NCBI GenBank assembly: GCA_012845835.1
Contig: JABAKD010000025.1
Location: 17,359,976 to 17,423,975 of the forward strand
DNA from: Undaria pinnatifida
Lineage: Eukaryota > Sar > Phaeophyceae > Laminariales > Alariaceae
DNA length: 64,000 bases
Direction: 5' to 3'
Shown in pieces: positions 43,201-57,300 of the stretch (position 1 is the stretch's first letter; each line of letters begins with the position of its first letter). A model generated the notes under the pieces. That model was not told the origin of the DNA. It searched no databases and saw only the letters and a list, made by a program, of their open reading frames with translations. A program made the translations under genes and the position numbers.

Positions 43201-46200
43201 GTTTGAATAACGTTGCTGTAGGAGTAGCTGGCCTCATCGACGTTGACCGACGAACAGCAGCAGTCTCGATCCCATTTTGATCCTTGGGTAGACAGGCTTA
43301 TGTCTTAACTCGTTGCGATGCCCGGGGATTTTGTGGCACTTGCACACCTGTCGAATAGAATGGCCTGCTGATGTGATGCTTGCGGCTGGTTGATGATTCC
43401 AACAAGCAAGTGCCTGAGCCGGGGTTAGGCTGGTTCTGTGATATGGTTGTATGAGCTAAGCCGTGCAGATTATTTTGTACTGGTGACCCATAGTCCAGTG
43501 TGGTTGGTGATGATATGAATAAAGGTCTGCTCGAGAAGGGAGACAGATGGGAGCGGCCGATGTGGCACGGTGTCCCGTAGATGCATCTCGTTCAGACGAA
43601 GCGCAATACTCCGAGACGAACATAATAGTCAAGAGCCTGGGTACCAACGAAACTTATCTACCACGTGGTCGTTGTCGCTTTCACAATAATATGAAGCCGT
43701 CAACTGTGCTACGAAACGGCTTTTTTTGTATGAAACGGCTTTCTACGACTTCTACTGATTTGCACGGCTGAATCGTTTTAGACTACCTGGTATACGGCTA
43801 CTGCTGATACCCACAATTCCGGTGTTACCGCATACAGCGGTAGGGTAACATCACAGGGATGAGCTCAGTTGCATCGGACCTTTTCCTTTATCGTATGACG
43901 CGCTACGTATGGTGCGTGCTAACCTTGTACTAAACTGTGACCGCAGCATTGTCTTGGGTACTCTATTGCAGTACTGCTTTGCTGCAAAGAAGTGCCAATC
44001 ACCGACACTCCCCCCTACTGTACCAGGTATAGGGCAACCGACACCCCACCTGACAATCACCCCCCGCCTCGCCCCCCCCCGAAAAACAAAACAAAACAAA
44101 ACCAGTTTATGGGGAAATACCTTGAAGAGGGTTCGACGAAGATGCCCTTCGTCCCGGAACAGACGATCGACGACTTGCACAAGTGCCTGAAGGAGGCTAG
44201 CAAGGATAAGTCCATTCTCGGACCTACGCTTCTCTTGGACGTGCAGAAGGCCACCTTCCAGGAGATCTTCGACAACACCTTCCTGCCGCTCAAGAACCTT
44301 CATGCCGACCGGTAAGCCGTGCGCGAAAAATAAGCAGGACCCATGCTACGGTAGAGGTTCACGATAACAACTTTTCGGTTTTTTTCGCGGCCTCTCTCAC
44401 CTTGAGGAGCTCTATACCTCTTTTGCACTGACGTGTACTGCCCTTAAGCTAAAACGAAAGTGTGAGCCGACGAATATTCTTATGGCCTACTTGGAAGTTC
44501 GTGCTTAACGAAAAATATTGTAAAACACAACGATTAAGATTTTATTATTATCCCAACTTCTTTTTTGGTTAAAACAAAAAGAAATCTTCCTAGTTAAGGC
44601 GCGTGCCGTCAGCCATACCTGGTAACTCTTTAGTCGAGAAGCGCGCCGTCAGTCACAACATGTTTCGGCAGAAAGTGCCATGCGCTATGCAACCCAATCG
44701 CAGCACGCGTCGCAGGGGTGCCTCAAACCTTGCGGTGTTACGCCGCAACAATGTCAGCCCTACGTAACTTAAACAGTTGCCGTAAACGTAGCATGTGACA
44801 CAGGTGCACGTACAAGTACGTGTTTTTGGTTATGGCCGACACAACAAAAGCGGTGGTTTTAACATGCGGCGATTGTAGTATATATGCGTGATTTGCTACG
44901 GATACCTTTCTACTAAAACCGAGTGGATGCCCCGGGGATGGGTTCGATCAATCCTATCCCCGGGAAGTGATATCTGCATCTCCGGTTCAGCCTTAGTTGT
45001 GCGTACGTAACTCCACTTTATGAAACTCCGCAATTACCCGTACGCATTTTTCTGTTTTGCCACACCGTACATACCCGAATAAAAACAGCGGGGTTTTTGG
45101 CATTACATGTTACGAGTGAATGGGAGTTTCTAATTTGCGCGGCCGAAAAAAAAGCGGCCAGTTAACAAAGGCTTGGACTTCATATTACATATTACATGGT
45201 TTCAAAGACCTTTCCAACCGACCAAAAAAAAAAGTTCAACACTAGTTTGGACTTCGATTAGACCAAGTTGATTCTGGAGCTACACGAACATTGTGGCATG
45301 ACACCCAGAACGGCAAGCCATGTCTAGGCTCATAGTCTAAAAAAGCTGTGTTTTTTTTTCTGTTCTGCTTTATGACCCTTTCTTATTTTTTGCCTGGTTA
45401 TACCGGTTATGCTCGTCAAAAAGTCCGCTTATGCTACTTTTATGCAGAAAATAACTAATCAAGCCACTTTGTGCTCTCTTCAAAGGCGCGATTATGCAGA
45501 AATACCCCCCCCCAATTATGCCACTCTATACTCTCTTTAGAAACCCCGGTTACGCCGAAAGAAACCCTATTACGCCACTTTATGCTCTCTTTAAAGGCCC
45601 GGCTATGCCGAAGGAGCACCAATTATGCACTTGACACTTTCGTCTCTTCTTAGAAAGTCCCCAATTGTGCGGAAAAAATGGCGAACACAGTAGTAATGGA
45701 TATAAGCTACCTTTTCCTCAATGCGTGGATTTTCAGGTACAACGAATACGTGGCTTCGAGCGCGAAGGAGTTCAACCAAATACGGCCCAATGACTTCATA
45801 TACATTGAGCCCTTGGCGGAGGGGAAATATGGGAGATTTGTGAGTGCCCGAGAAATGCCTGCTTCGATAGAGGTACAGCAGGGAGCCCCAATAAGACGGT
45901 CTGGGTACGGCGGTATCCCGATATCAGGTGGTCAAAGTGCCGTGGCGCGACTGGGGAATTGCACTCTTAACCTGAAAAAATAAGGCGGCTTCCCCCTAAA
46001 AGGCGATCATGGTGCTCTGGCGCACCACCGCCTCACTGCCTTGCTGGCGGGTGCTTACTGTAGTCAAATATACCAACTATACCAGGTATCTCCCTTTTGA
46101 GCTACTGTTCCCTCACGTGCCGACCTTGTTGCCTGCTTCTGCCCAAACCTGCCGTTTCCTGGAATGGTTGGTTCTGTTGCCCAAATCTGCCGTCTCCTCA

Positions 46201-49200
46201 AATGTGTGGTTGGTTGCTCTGGCCGGCAGGTGCACGTGGTGAAGAAGACCACGGGGAAGCACTACGCCATGAAGATTCAGTACAAAAAGAATCTTCTCCG
46301 CCAACACTCGAAGAACCTCGCCAACGTGGACAACGAGAAGGTAGGACCGAGGGACTTGAAGTTAGACTCTTGCTACGTTTTGGCTATATATATGTTCTTC
46401 TGGATGATGAGAGTTTCATAAACCGATATCGTCGGAATAAACCTGGCAGGCCGTTCTTGTTCTGGGATATTACTTGTTGTATATATTGTAAAGATATACC
46501 TGATAGCACCTACTGTACGTAGGCCATGCAATGGTTGATCGGGCTGAGCTTTCGGTTTTGTCAATTTTTGTGTTGGGTGAGGTGGAGAGTATTTTATCAA
46601 GTCATCGCCCTCAGAAAATGAGGTGCGCCTTTGCCGAGATGTGGTAGGATAAAGGTATTAATAATACAGTACCACTTTTTGGCTGAAACTGTTTCAGAAT
46701 TACCGGTCAGAATGACCGGGCTCCTCAACCCTCCTTAAGTAAACATCGTCGGAAGTCGTTCTTCTTTTTGCAATATGAATTATTTGAATACCTAAGGCAT
46801 AGCATTGATTTGTTAACCATCGGGTAAAACGCTTTTTTTCCGGTCAAGTCCGTTTTTGGGAGAGGACTCGTCAGGCCTCGTCAAGTGAGAGGAGTCATTA
46901 GACCTCACAAAAAAAAATGGTGCACCTCCATTGTACCAATATTAAATAGTCCTTTGCCATACTCTTAGTGGTATCATTAGTGGTATTATTAGTAGTAATA
47001 GTATTGTTTGTAGTATGCACCGTCGGGGTTATGGGTTAGGGTTGGGGTTGGGTGTGTGTGCTGATTTCATGCATAGCCGTAGTTGTATGACCATAGACCA
47101 CCGCATCCCTACAATGCCGGGACGGAGCACGTCGGGTTTTCACCGACCAGGGGGCGGGCGGGGGGGGGTACTCAGCTTGTACATGGCTGTAGTCGTATGA
47201 CCATAGACCCTCGCATCCCTACTATGCCGGGACGGAGCACGTCGGATTTTCACCAACCAGGTAGACATTGCTTGCACCAAGCGCAAAGCGCCGTGAGGTT
47301 TTCGGCGAGTCGCACGAATGGTGAACTGCATCCTTCCAAGAACGGCTTGTAAGACGGACTTCGGCACTTTGCGCCTACGTTTTTGCTTGCGGATTACAGC
47401 GCCACTCCAGAGACAGCAATGGGTATTACTATGTAACTGCCTCGTGTGTGCCTTACCATATTCACCCTACGTGATGCGATCATTCCCTTTGTGCGGAGTT
47501 GGGGTTATCCATCCCGCACAACATGATCTACTCGATCACCATCTTGATGACCGCCAGAAAAAGAACGGGAAAAAGACGGTACCCTGGTTGTCTAGCTCAG
47601 GCAGTGATTGGCATGTGTTACGGCAGCGGGGGGGGGGGGGGGGGGTCTACTAATTTCATGCATAGCCGTAGCCGTATGACCATAACCATAGATATCCCGT
47701 CCCTACAATGTCGGCACGGACCACGTCGAGTTTTCACCTTCCAGGAAAACATCACCTGCACCAAGGGGGGAGGTCCCCATTTGATGCTTGCCCTAGTCAT
47801 TTGGTTGTTGACCACGCATCGCTTCAGAGACAATGCACCGTTCGTACTCCTGATAGAGGCATCTTCAACATTTGGGCGCTTTCAACGTTTCTTCCCTGTG
47901 TTACTTTTTTTTTTTGCTTATCCTAATTCCTTCGTATTGTAGCCTCTGCTGGCCGTCTGCAACCATATATCTCCCAGGATATAGGCACGGGGGGGAAGGT
48001 GTACTCACTACTAAAAGTAAACATTCCCAGAAAGTAGGAGAAAATGAGATACGTATATTTTATTTGTTAATTGTGCGTGTTTATATGTGTGCCGTTTCTT
48101 TGTTCTGTTTTATGTACAATAGGCTTTCCTCCAGAACTGCCAGCACCCGTTCGTACTGGGCATGGACTACGCCTTCCACACGGACGACCACGCCATCATC
48201 TTGCGGAACCACGTCACCACCGGCACCCTCAAGGTCAGCCAGCCCCCACCATTTTGTGAAACTATTCTGAATACGCTGGCTGTGAGTTCGACCAAATTGG
48301 GCGGTCGAAATTTTTCAAAGGCGTTAGGTGTGACTTGGACCAATTGAGCTGTCGACACTCATCTTTGCAAGCTGCGTGATACTTCGGCCGCGTTTTTACA
48401 AATCATTGACTCCTCTTCGAGAACGTAGGCGACTACCAGGTACGAGACATGTTAGTTTGGTTCCCGTCGTTCGCTACGATAGAATTGGCAGTTCTACCTA
48501 CCGCCGATATCCATTAGTAGTGGGACGAAATAGAAAAGTTCAAAAGGCGAAGTGGGGGGGGGGGATCCTAGCTTTGTTTTAGTTTGCATCCGTGAAAAAA
48601 ACGCTTCCCGGTCCACACGCTGCGGAGGTTCAAACTTACACAGTTGTTTCACAGGATAACTCGATTGGAACGTCGACTGCCCTTTTTAGGGTAAGTCATT
48701 TCGTCCTACAGAATTAACAACGTGTTTCCGTGCATAGGTAATGGGCCACACAGCTTCTACCAGGCGATTTTGTTCATTGAGAATGCCCTTCCCGACGATA
48801 ATTGCCGCCTTGTTTTGTTTTGAAGTAATACATGTTCTGAGACGCTTTTCATTCTTTAATGCAAATATTGGCAACATCTGTCGATCGCATTAAAAAAAAA
48901 TGAATCAGGATTGGCAAGTTTCGATAAGCATGTGATACGATAAATCAGTATTTATGATTTGTTCGAGAGGCGCCCTCCCCCGAAATTCGTGTGTTTCTTG
49001 TATCACCTGTTTCTCGACACTGACGATGCCGATTTCGTTTTTTTGTACAACCGACAGTTGTTGCCAAATAACTACATTTCCTAGCATACAATTTGACTCT
49101 TAGGAACATACATCTCGTTCGAAACACCAAAATAAAGAAGGCGATTTTCATTCTCACAAGAAAGGCAATTCTTAGTTGGAAAAATTGGCTGATTTCTCAC

Positions 49201-52200
49201 GAACGTTGCCCTCCAATCGAGGAGTTACCCTATACTTATAATATACAGTGGTACTATAATACTGCGATATAGCTAGAGCTGATAAAAAGGAGACCTGTAA
49301 TCTCAGATGGCTTTACCTGGGATTCGGTGCCGTGCATGTGTCGCACCTGACTGGACAGCGATCCAGGGCATCGCGGGACGCAGGATCAACGGCATATGCA
49401 TAACTTTGTCGTCATAATCTGCCATGACCCTTGTGCGGACGGGACGGAAGACCATGGCGGGGACGGTTGATCATGGGGTCCTGTCACTGCGCGACCTGTA
49501 CGTGTCAGCGTGTACAACCAAACATAGATATTTCCGTAGATACCAGCTGTACTGTGTCTATCTGTGGTCCACATCGTGGGTACAACAGTCCTCGCTGTCC
49601 ATATAAAAAGTAAACACAAACCAGCAGGTGGAGTGCTTCAGCACGTACTACTACTGTGCGTGTGCATACCTTATGATATATACCGGCAGTCTGGGACTGA
49701 CGACGCTCGGTGCCATCTGTAGGTTCCGAAGTATGGCCCCGCCACCATTGGGGCGGGGGGGATCCGTAGTTTTCATTGCTGCTGTGTTTGACAATCGACA
49801 AATATTGAATGCGCAGCATGTATTGCTGATAATAGTATGGGCTTTCGACGTCGATCACTCACAAAACATACCTGGTACAACATTCCCAGAAGTCTGAGAA
49901 AAACCAAGGGGAACCCTTCAAACAGGAACCCTATGCACTAGGTATACCTCCCTTCTCTACCCACCTCCGGCTTAGCATGGCTCTAATCCACTTGCTGCCC
50001 TTGCTCCACCTCCCTTCTCGTTACATATTCATCTGCGCTATGTACCCTGTACTGCAGCATGCAATGCTATCTACCCGACATCGTTGGGATTCCTTTTTTG
50101 TGTTTAGCCACGAATAGTCCGTGCTACTTGTCGAGTTACTTGCGCGGACTACTACAGCATTTTTTCGCTGCGCACCAATGCCATGGGCTTCCTCATCGAG
50201 TTCGGCGTACAGATATCACTCAATCTTTGTGAGGGACATAGAGCTCCTTCAATAAAGAGCGTGATAACAGACTAGATGTATCGCTGCCGTAGCATGACTT
50301 TTACCTTTTGCTTTCCAGCTTCTGCCTAGCCGTGGTCACCGTTGTCGTCGTCCCTTGCCCCCCCCCCCCCCGGGTACATATAATACATGGCTTCACCTTC
50401 ATGGCGCAGAGGGTTCGGCGTTCCTGCTGCTTCTCGTCGTTTTTTTTGTCGTTTTTCTTCCGACTCACGCTCTCGCGCTTTCCTCCATGGAAGAAGAAGA
50501 AGCATGCTTGTAATATTATTGTATTATTGTATTATTTTTAGTACGACGAAGGTGCGGCTAATTGATGTTTTTATGCTTTCCTGAGGGTGGTCGCTTAATA
50601 AACTACTGCACTGTATTATTTAAAAATAGTGTTTGACGAAACGTGGAAGTGCAACCTGAAGAACTATCTTCCATGGTCTAAGGCACGACGAGTGTTATTG
50701 CCAAACAAGAAGAGTAAGAATGCCGTTCCGACTAATGGTACAGTAGAAAAATTATAGTGCAATCCGCTGAACTACATGATCGAACGAACGGCCTAAGCGC
50801 ACTGTGATCATGCGGGGGTATGCACCCGCTTACCCGCAGAGTGTGCGTCTTGCCAGACACACCCTTGTAACAGTGCGGGTTTGTTTGGTAGGGTGTACCT
50901 GCTACACTTGAGTCTCGCGTGCTGCGATGGTTGTATCATACTTGGTACACCTGCTTTTTTATGAGGCGAGTCAGTTGAGGAGGTAGGTGTGCATGGCCTC
51001 TCACCTCACCCAAAAAATGATTTTGAGAAAAAAAAGATGTTGCACCCCGATGAACACCACCGTAACCCTACCCCATGTCCTAGGCGTGGCGCGCGTACTG
51101 TTGCGAAGCACTACTGATGTTCCAACGTTTTTCTGGTTGTTTTTCGTGTAATTGAGGAGGCAAGTTAATCAGAAACATGTAGGCCAAGAAGTGCCACCCC
51201 TACTCCATCGCGCCATGCATCCAAGGTACTGTTAATTCTGTTAATACTGTTAATGCTGTTAACACTGTTGATATTAATAATAGTACCTCGATACCTGGTA
51301 CCACATCTGTTCGTTGCTGCTATTTGCGGGTATGTGTCCGCGGGTACCTACAGAGTTTATCCTACCAAACACGCCCTTGTAAAAATGCGGGTTCGTTTAG
51401 GTCCTTCTATCGCGCCGGTTGCCGCTATTGTGCGGTTGCCCGCTATAATGCCTGTGAAATCATTATGGCCGTGTACGGAGTACTGCCGGTTTCCGCTGTT
51501 GTGCAGGTATTTCCGGCTGGCACATATCATCATATCTGCACTATAGAGGCACTATAGACGGACAGTTGAAGGTACCCGGGTACCACATCTGGCACCCGCA
51601 GAGTGTCCTGCCCACCACGTGATCATACTCGGATGCCCGTAGAGTATGCGTCCTACCAAACATACGCTTGTAACCAGTTATGTCGGATTGCCGCATTACG
51701 GCATTACGACGAGGCTGGAAATTGGTCCGGGCCCCCGAAGTTACGTAACACCCTCTGTCCCCTGTCCCCTGTCCCCTGTCCCCTATTCACTAAATCCACA
51801 TATTACTGTAGTGAATTCCGTGCGTGTTCTCCCCCTCGGGCAGCTTCGCTGGCTGTCACATTGCCGCATTGGAACTTCGATGATTACCCGTAATTACCCG
51901 CATGCAGCTCATTTTTGTTTTTGCGTTAATTCGTGTAAGCATAATATATTTTGGCAGTAAAGCAGCGTTTCCCGAATAAATCGGTTTTGTTCGAGACCCC
52001 CATCACCGCCTTATGAGGGAAAACCGCCTTGTTTGCTGGTAGGGTGGATAGCGCATGTCGGTATTGGATTTTAGTTAGAGGCTGAGGGTGTTTGTACAGA
52101 CCTGGAGGCCTCAAGTGCGCTTATTGGGGCGGTGGATCGGTCTTTTGACGGACATCCGCGACCAAGGGGGTCAGTGCCGTATTACGGGTGTCAGGCGTGC

Positions 52201-54327
52201 CCAGCGGTTTTGACCGCCATTTTCAGGTGTACCGCCTGATTACTACTAGTGCCGCCTTAGCCGGGGACCACTGCTGTAGTCCGACATCTTTGCTTGTACC
52301 AATGCTTCGCACACAGGACTAGTTCTGGGAGTCAACAAAAATAAATCACGATTACACATAACATTCTTTCATGATTATCTATGTTAATAATCCGATTGCG
52401 AAGGCCGTGATTATTTGATTAGTCGCAGTGTATGGCTTTTAGTATAGTACGCTGAACGCCATGTAAACGGAGTATATGGGTATTAGAAGGCCACGTATAA
52501 AACCTATATACCAAAACGTGTGCCTGGTAATGTTTTTGTGTACACGCAAATCGTACAAATATTTGTTTCAGTATTGCCATAGTAAAATAGCACAAAAAAA
52601 TATTATGTGGGCTGTAGTACTCCATACCAATCGCCACACAAGCCAAATAATCATATCATTATGATAAACCAATCACGGACCCACCAAAGTAGCCAACAAT
52701 CAAATCAACCCCTTTTTTCGGTGATTATACTCGCGGTATCGCCTTAGTGCGGTCCCCTTTAGTGCGGTGGAAATCGCTTGTAATGGCATATACCCTCTAC
52801 TCTATAATAGTGCGGGGTCCCTCTGTATTGCGTCGAAAATCAGTTGTCACGACCTCTTCCTAGAGAGTACAATGCTGCATCAGTCCGGGATAGTGCGAGG
52901 TGCCACTTGAGTGCGGGTGTTGTCGCCTGACAACGCACCGACCGCACTGCTGAGAGACGACGCCTGTACCAACGTTCCACAGGACGCGATCAAGGCAACA
53001 CCGGACGGGCGCTTGGACGAAGACAGGGTCAGGTTCTACGCGGCGGAGCTCGTGCAAGTGTTGACGTTCCTCCACGAAGCGGGGCTCATGTACCGGTGAG
53101 CAAGGGTTCAGAGCTGCGGTAGGGGAAGTTCCCCCATTTTCTAGGAAAACCGGCGTTCCCGGTGGTCCAGTAGTAAGCCGCATAATAATACTGAAGTACT
53201 AACTATAGAGGTCGAGGTACTATTATTAGCAGGTTCGAATCTCACGAGGAACTCTTTCTTACAAATGGGCACGCCGAGAGCATGAGTTGGTGAAATTCGA
53301 TGCAAATCGACGAGCATAAAAGGTGGGAATGCTGAACGTCTATGCGCGATAAAAATGAAGGCAAATAACCGGGGGGGGGAGAAGGGAAGAAAGACACCTG
53401 TGACCACGGCTTGCCCAGAAGGTCGCTGATGATTGACACCTCTTGCGAGTTGAGCTCGAGCGTAAAATTGATGATTGAAACACGAAAGAAAAAAAATGAA
53501 GGGGTTTCATCTCTGGTTAGGGGGGAGATCCCCGTGTTCCCTACTGAGTGGGGGGGGGATCCCCGTGTTCCCTACTGAGGGGGGGTACCTCCATTTTGCC
53601 CCTACTGGGCAGGGGGGGGTGTCTCCATTTCCACCACCGGATAGGTGTGACCACGGGCCAGGTTTTAGACGTGAGCTAGTATGAGAACAGGGAACGCTAA
53701 ATAAGAACAGCATGTGCAGTACTTAAAGCTATTATTCTGAAGTCAATGCAGAATGCACTCTCTCCCAAAATAAGAAACCCATCCTCTGGGTCAGTACCTT
53801 TGTTTCTTGTTGGGTGTTCTGTACTCTTGAGTAAAAAATTGCGTTTGGGTTGTGACACTAATTCAAACTGTCTTCCTCCCTCCCCCCCTCCCGGCCTCCC
53901 TCCCTCCCTCCCTCCCTTCCTAATTTCATGGACGCGCGTACCAGTAACCTGGACACGATGAACGTCATGGTGGGAACGGATGGGCACATCCAGCTCTCGG
54001 ACATGGGCGCAGTCGCTGACTCTACCGGAAACATGGCCGCACGAAAAGTAAACACATACTCGAAGTATCGGACAGTCAGATGTGTGATAGATGATGGATG
54101 GATACTTCATTTCTGTGATCTGCACGTGTCACAACGTCAAATACTGTATAGGATTTAGATGGTACATATGGCGATCTGTCCGGTGTGTGGATATTCCCCC
54201 TCCCATGGATCAACCAATCAATAAACCAATCAATCAACCAATCAACCGACCAACCAATCATCCAATCAACCAATCATCCAATCAACTAGTCAACCAGTCA
54301 ATCAACCAACCAACCATCCAACTAACT

Positions 54328-54367
<40 letters not shown>

Positions 54368-57300
54368 CCATCTGGTATTTTTTTTCCGCTCTCTTCGTCA
54401 ATGCAAAAACCATTTGAGAATGTTTTTTTTACACGAACGGCGTCTGCAGGTTCAGACAGACTGGCACTAGATATACACAAAAACGAGTACTTCGGATGTG
54501 AGGTCGAGGATTTCATCGAAACTCATTTGTCGCTTCCTCATGGTATTTTTTTTTCAGAACGGTCATCGTTTGTTTGATTTTTGGTTGCGGATTTTACGGA
54601 TAAAAAGAGACTGTGCGTCGGCGGCGCCCTCCCTTTATGTACAAAAAATAACACTTGAGATGGACGTGAGATCGACTATACAATAAAACAACATTGCAGG
54701 TATGGGATCGAGAATTTCATGGAAACTCTTCTTTAGTTTTCTGTTTTGGCGGATTTACAGAAAACGCATCTTTCGTTTCTCTGAGCGGATTTTACATCAC
54801 ACACATCTTTCGTTTCTTTTTGGGCAGATTGACAGGACACGCATCTGATGTTGTTTTTGGCGAATTTACACAACACTCATTTTATTTTTTTGCGGATTTT
54901 ACAGATCAGGAGGCACGGTGCGCCGGCACCGGCAGCGACGATCTCCCCTGCCCGCGCGGCGTTCCGAAGATTGAGCGTGATGGCATCGCTGGGAAGCATG
55001 GCGCCCGAGATGGAACTGCTCGAGGTGCGGTGACTGTGTGATGTTTTTTTTTATCTTCCCATAGATGGGTAAACAAACGTAAAGCTAAAGCTTACCACAC
55101 ATCTACGCATATCCTCCCTCCGTCCCTCCCTCCCTCCCTCCCTCCCTCCCTCCCTCCCTCCCTCCCTCTCTCCCTCCCTCCCTCCCTCCCTCCCTCCCTC
55201 CCTCCCTCCCTCCCTCCCTCCCTCCCTCCCTCCCTCCCTCCCTCCCTCCCTCCCTCCCTCCCTCCCTCCCTCCCTCCCTCCCTCCCTCCGTCCCTCTCTC
55301 CGTCCCTCCATCCCTCCCCCCCCCCCTCCCACACACCCTCACTCCGGCGTTTTTTGTTTTGTTCACAGACCGACCCCAAAGGACAAGGCTACACAGATTC
55401 CGTGGATTGGTGGTCGCTAGGGTGTGTCGTCTATGAAATGCTCACGGGGAAGCCGCCGTTTGAGGACCCAACCACGGGCAAGCGCGACAGCACGCTTCCG
55501 GTAGGGGATGGGGGGTACTCATTTGTCGCCAGCCTTATTCATTTGACCATCGATTACACATCCCTTCCAAAATGGAACACCGTTCGTATACGCCTAATAA
55601 GAGATATCTCCAACATTTGGGCGCTCATTACGTTTCTTACATAGTCTATACTAGTATCTCGTAAAATTTTGTTGCGAATGTTAGCGTTAGCATCATTACA
55701 GACCTTGCAAGGGGATGGATCACGTTTACGCGAGGATGGGCGTTATGGCTAAGAAACGTGCGAACGAGGCTCGTTCGCACGAAGTTGCGAAAAGTGCGAA
55801 CGGCACCCGCGAACGGCAACCGCAAAATCTTGAATGTCGTTCAGCATAGGGTGTGGAACGTCCACACCCCCTTCGGTAGAAAAATGCTAAAAAATAGGGG
55901 TTTCCACCAGAGGAGACTTTGCAGCACTACCAGTACAGCAATACAGTATAATTCTTCCGCTTGCCATCTGACCATGTGCAGCGCTTGTTCCAACTGTACT
56001 ATCAACATGCAGACGGAATCTAAGGACTTAAGATCCAACGATATTGGGTTATATTGAGTTATATTGGGTTATGCTGGGTTATGTTGGGTTATTTTGGTCA
56101 GGTTATATTGGGCTAAGGAGCCCTGCCATTCAGAAACAAACTGTTTTTGCCTAAACACTGCTATTAATACCTATCGGGGCCTTTCTTTTGGTCTGGAAAA
56201 GTGCTCAGGGAGCGGCGATCGAATTTTTATGCCGGTGCTGTTAACTCCTATAGAACTGCACTTACGTTATTGGACCAAACAAGCTCAATGACATATTGGA
56301 CGGATCATATCTCTATTGATGATCTATATGATTTATAGATTATCTGTGTCCTTCACGGTAGACAAATCCCTGGTTTCTATGATCTGCATGGCCGATATAT
56401 AGATCATGTTGCCGGGTGATAACGGCATCATCTGAATGATCTAGCACTATTTTTCCTGGGTCAGATTTCTACCGCACAGATGCTGCACAACAAATATAAA
56501 TGCTATATGATCTTAATGATCTATGTGATCTGTATGATCTGGATCGTCATCTGTCCGGCGTGTAAACTACTTGGAACTGGTGTAGAATGATATCTGCAGC
56601 GGTAAAAAAGGCTACCCTCTGGTGTGGTGCTTTTAAACTTTCGCGATATACACCGCCTCGATTAGTTTTGTTGCGCTGTGTCTACATATTATATAGCCGA
56701 CCACCGATTAATTCGTACTCGTAAGATAATCATTTATCAATAATAAATCGTTGTGACTACTGAAACAGCAGCGGTAGTACAGAGCAGTACAGTGATATGT
56801 ATCAGCAGCACAGTGATATGTATCAGCAGGGTTGGGGTTGGGGTTGGGTTGGGGTTGGGTTGGACTCGTTTGGGTCGGGTTTGGGGTAGCTTGGGTTGAC
56901 GACAGGTACAAAATATCCAGCAGCGCAAGATCGTAGCGATAGCTACAGTACCTTTAACTTATTTAACCGCCCTTATGTAATGCGAATGCACACGATCCAT
57001 GTTCGCTGGTCTTATCGTTGTCTGATGCGCAATGCGCAGCTCGAGTTCCCGCCCTACGTGTCGGAAGCCGCGGCAGCCTTCGTGTCTGGCCTGCTCTGCC
57101 GCGACGGCGACAAACGCCTGGGGACGGGACCGACGGGCAAGGCAGACATCCGGTCCCACGCTTTCATGGAAGGTGACTATATTAGGCCTAAATTATATCC
57201 ATTCTTCTTCTTTTCTAAACTCTATTCTTCTCCTATTATGCGGTTTCCTGTTGTCCTTTATGTATGTTTCTTAATTTTCGCCATGTTGCACCGGTTGTGC

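Larger units (their letters stand above)
55501..57039. other. Kinase intron 11, with repeats
   Basis: GTTATATTGGGTTATGCTGG-type repeats at 56040-56115, an AGATCAT-rich dispersed repeat at 56285-56540 (also 60590-60830), and GGTTGGGGTTGG repeats at 56825-56905. No coding is recognised. Confidence 0.55.

Noticed and set aside
43909-44105. N-terminal extension of kinase exon 4 in the open frame
   Set aside because: The acceptor at 44105 with phase 0 gives a continuous RGS sequence; the upstream part is C-rich intron.
55051-55379. Gly/Arg/Glu repeat proteins on the minus strand
   Set aside because: Translation of the (CCCT)n microsatellite in all frames; it lies in a kinase intron.
56825-56905. 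Telomere-like G-rich repeats
   Set aside because: Units are irregular GGTTGGGGTTGGG, internal to a gene intron, and do not match TTAGGG or TTTAGGG.
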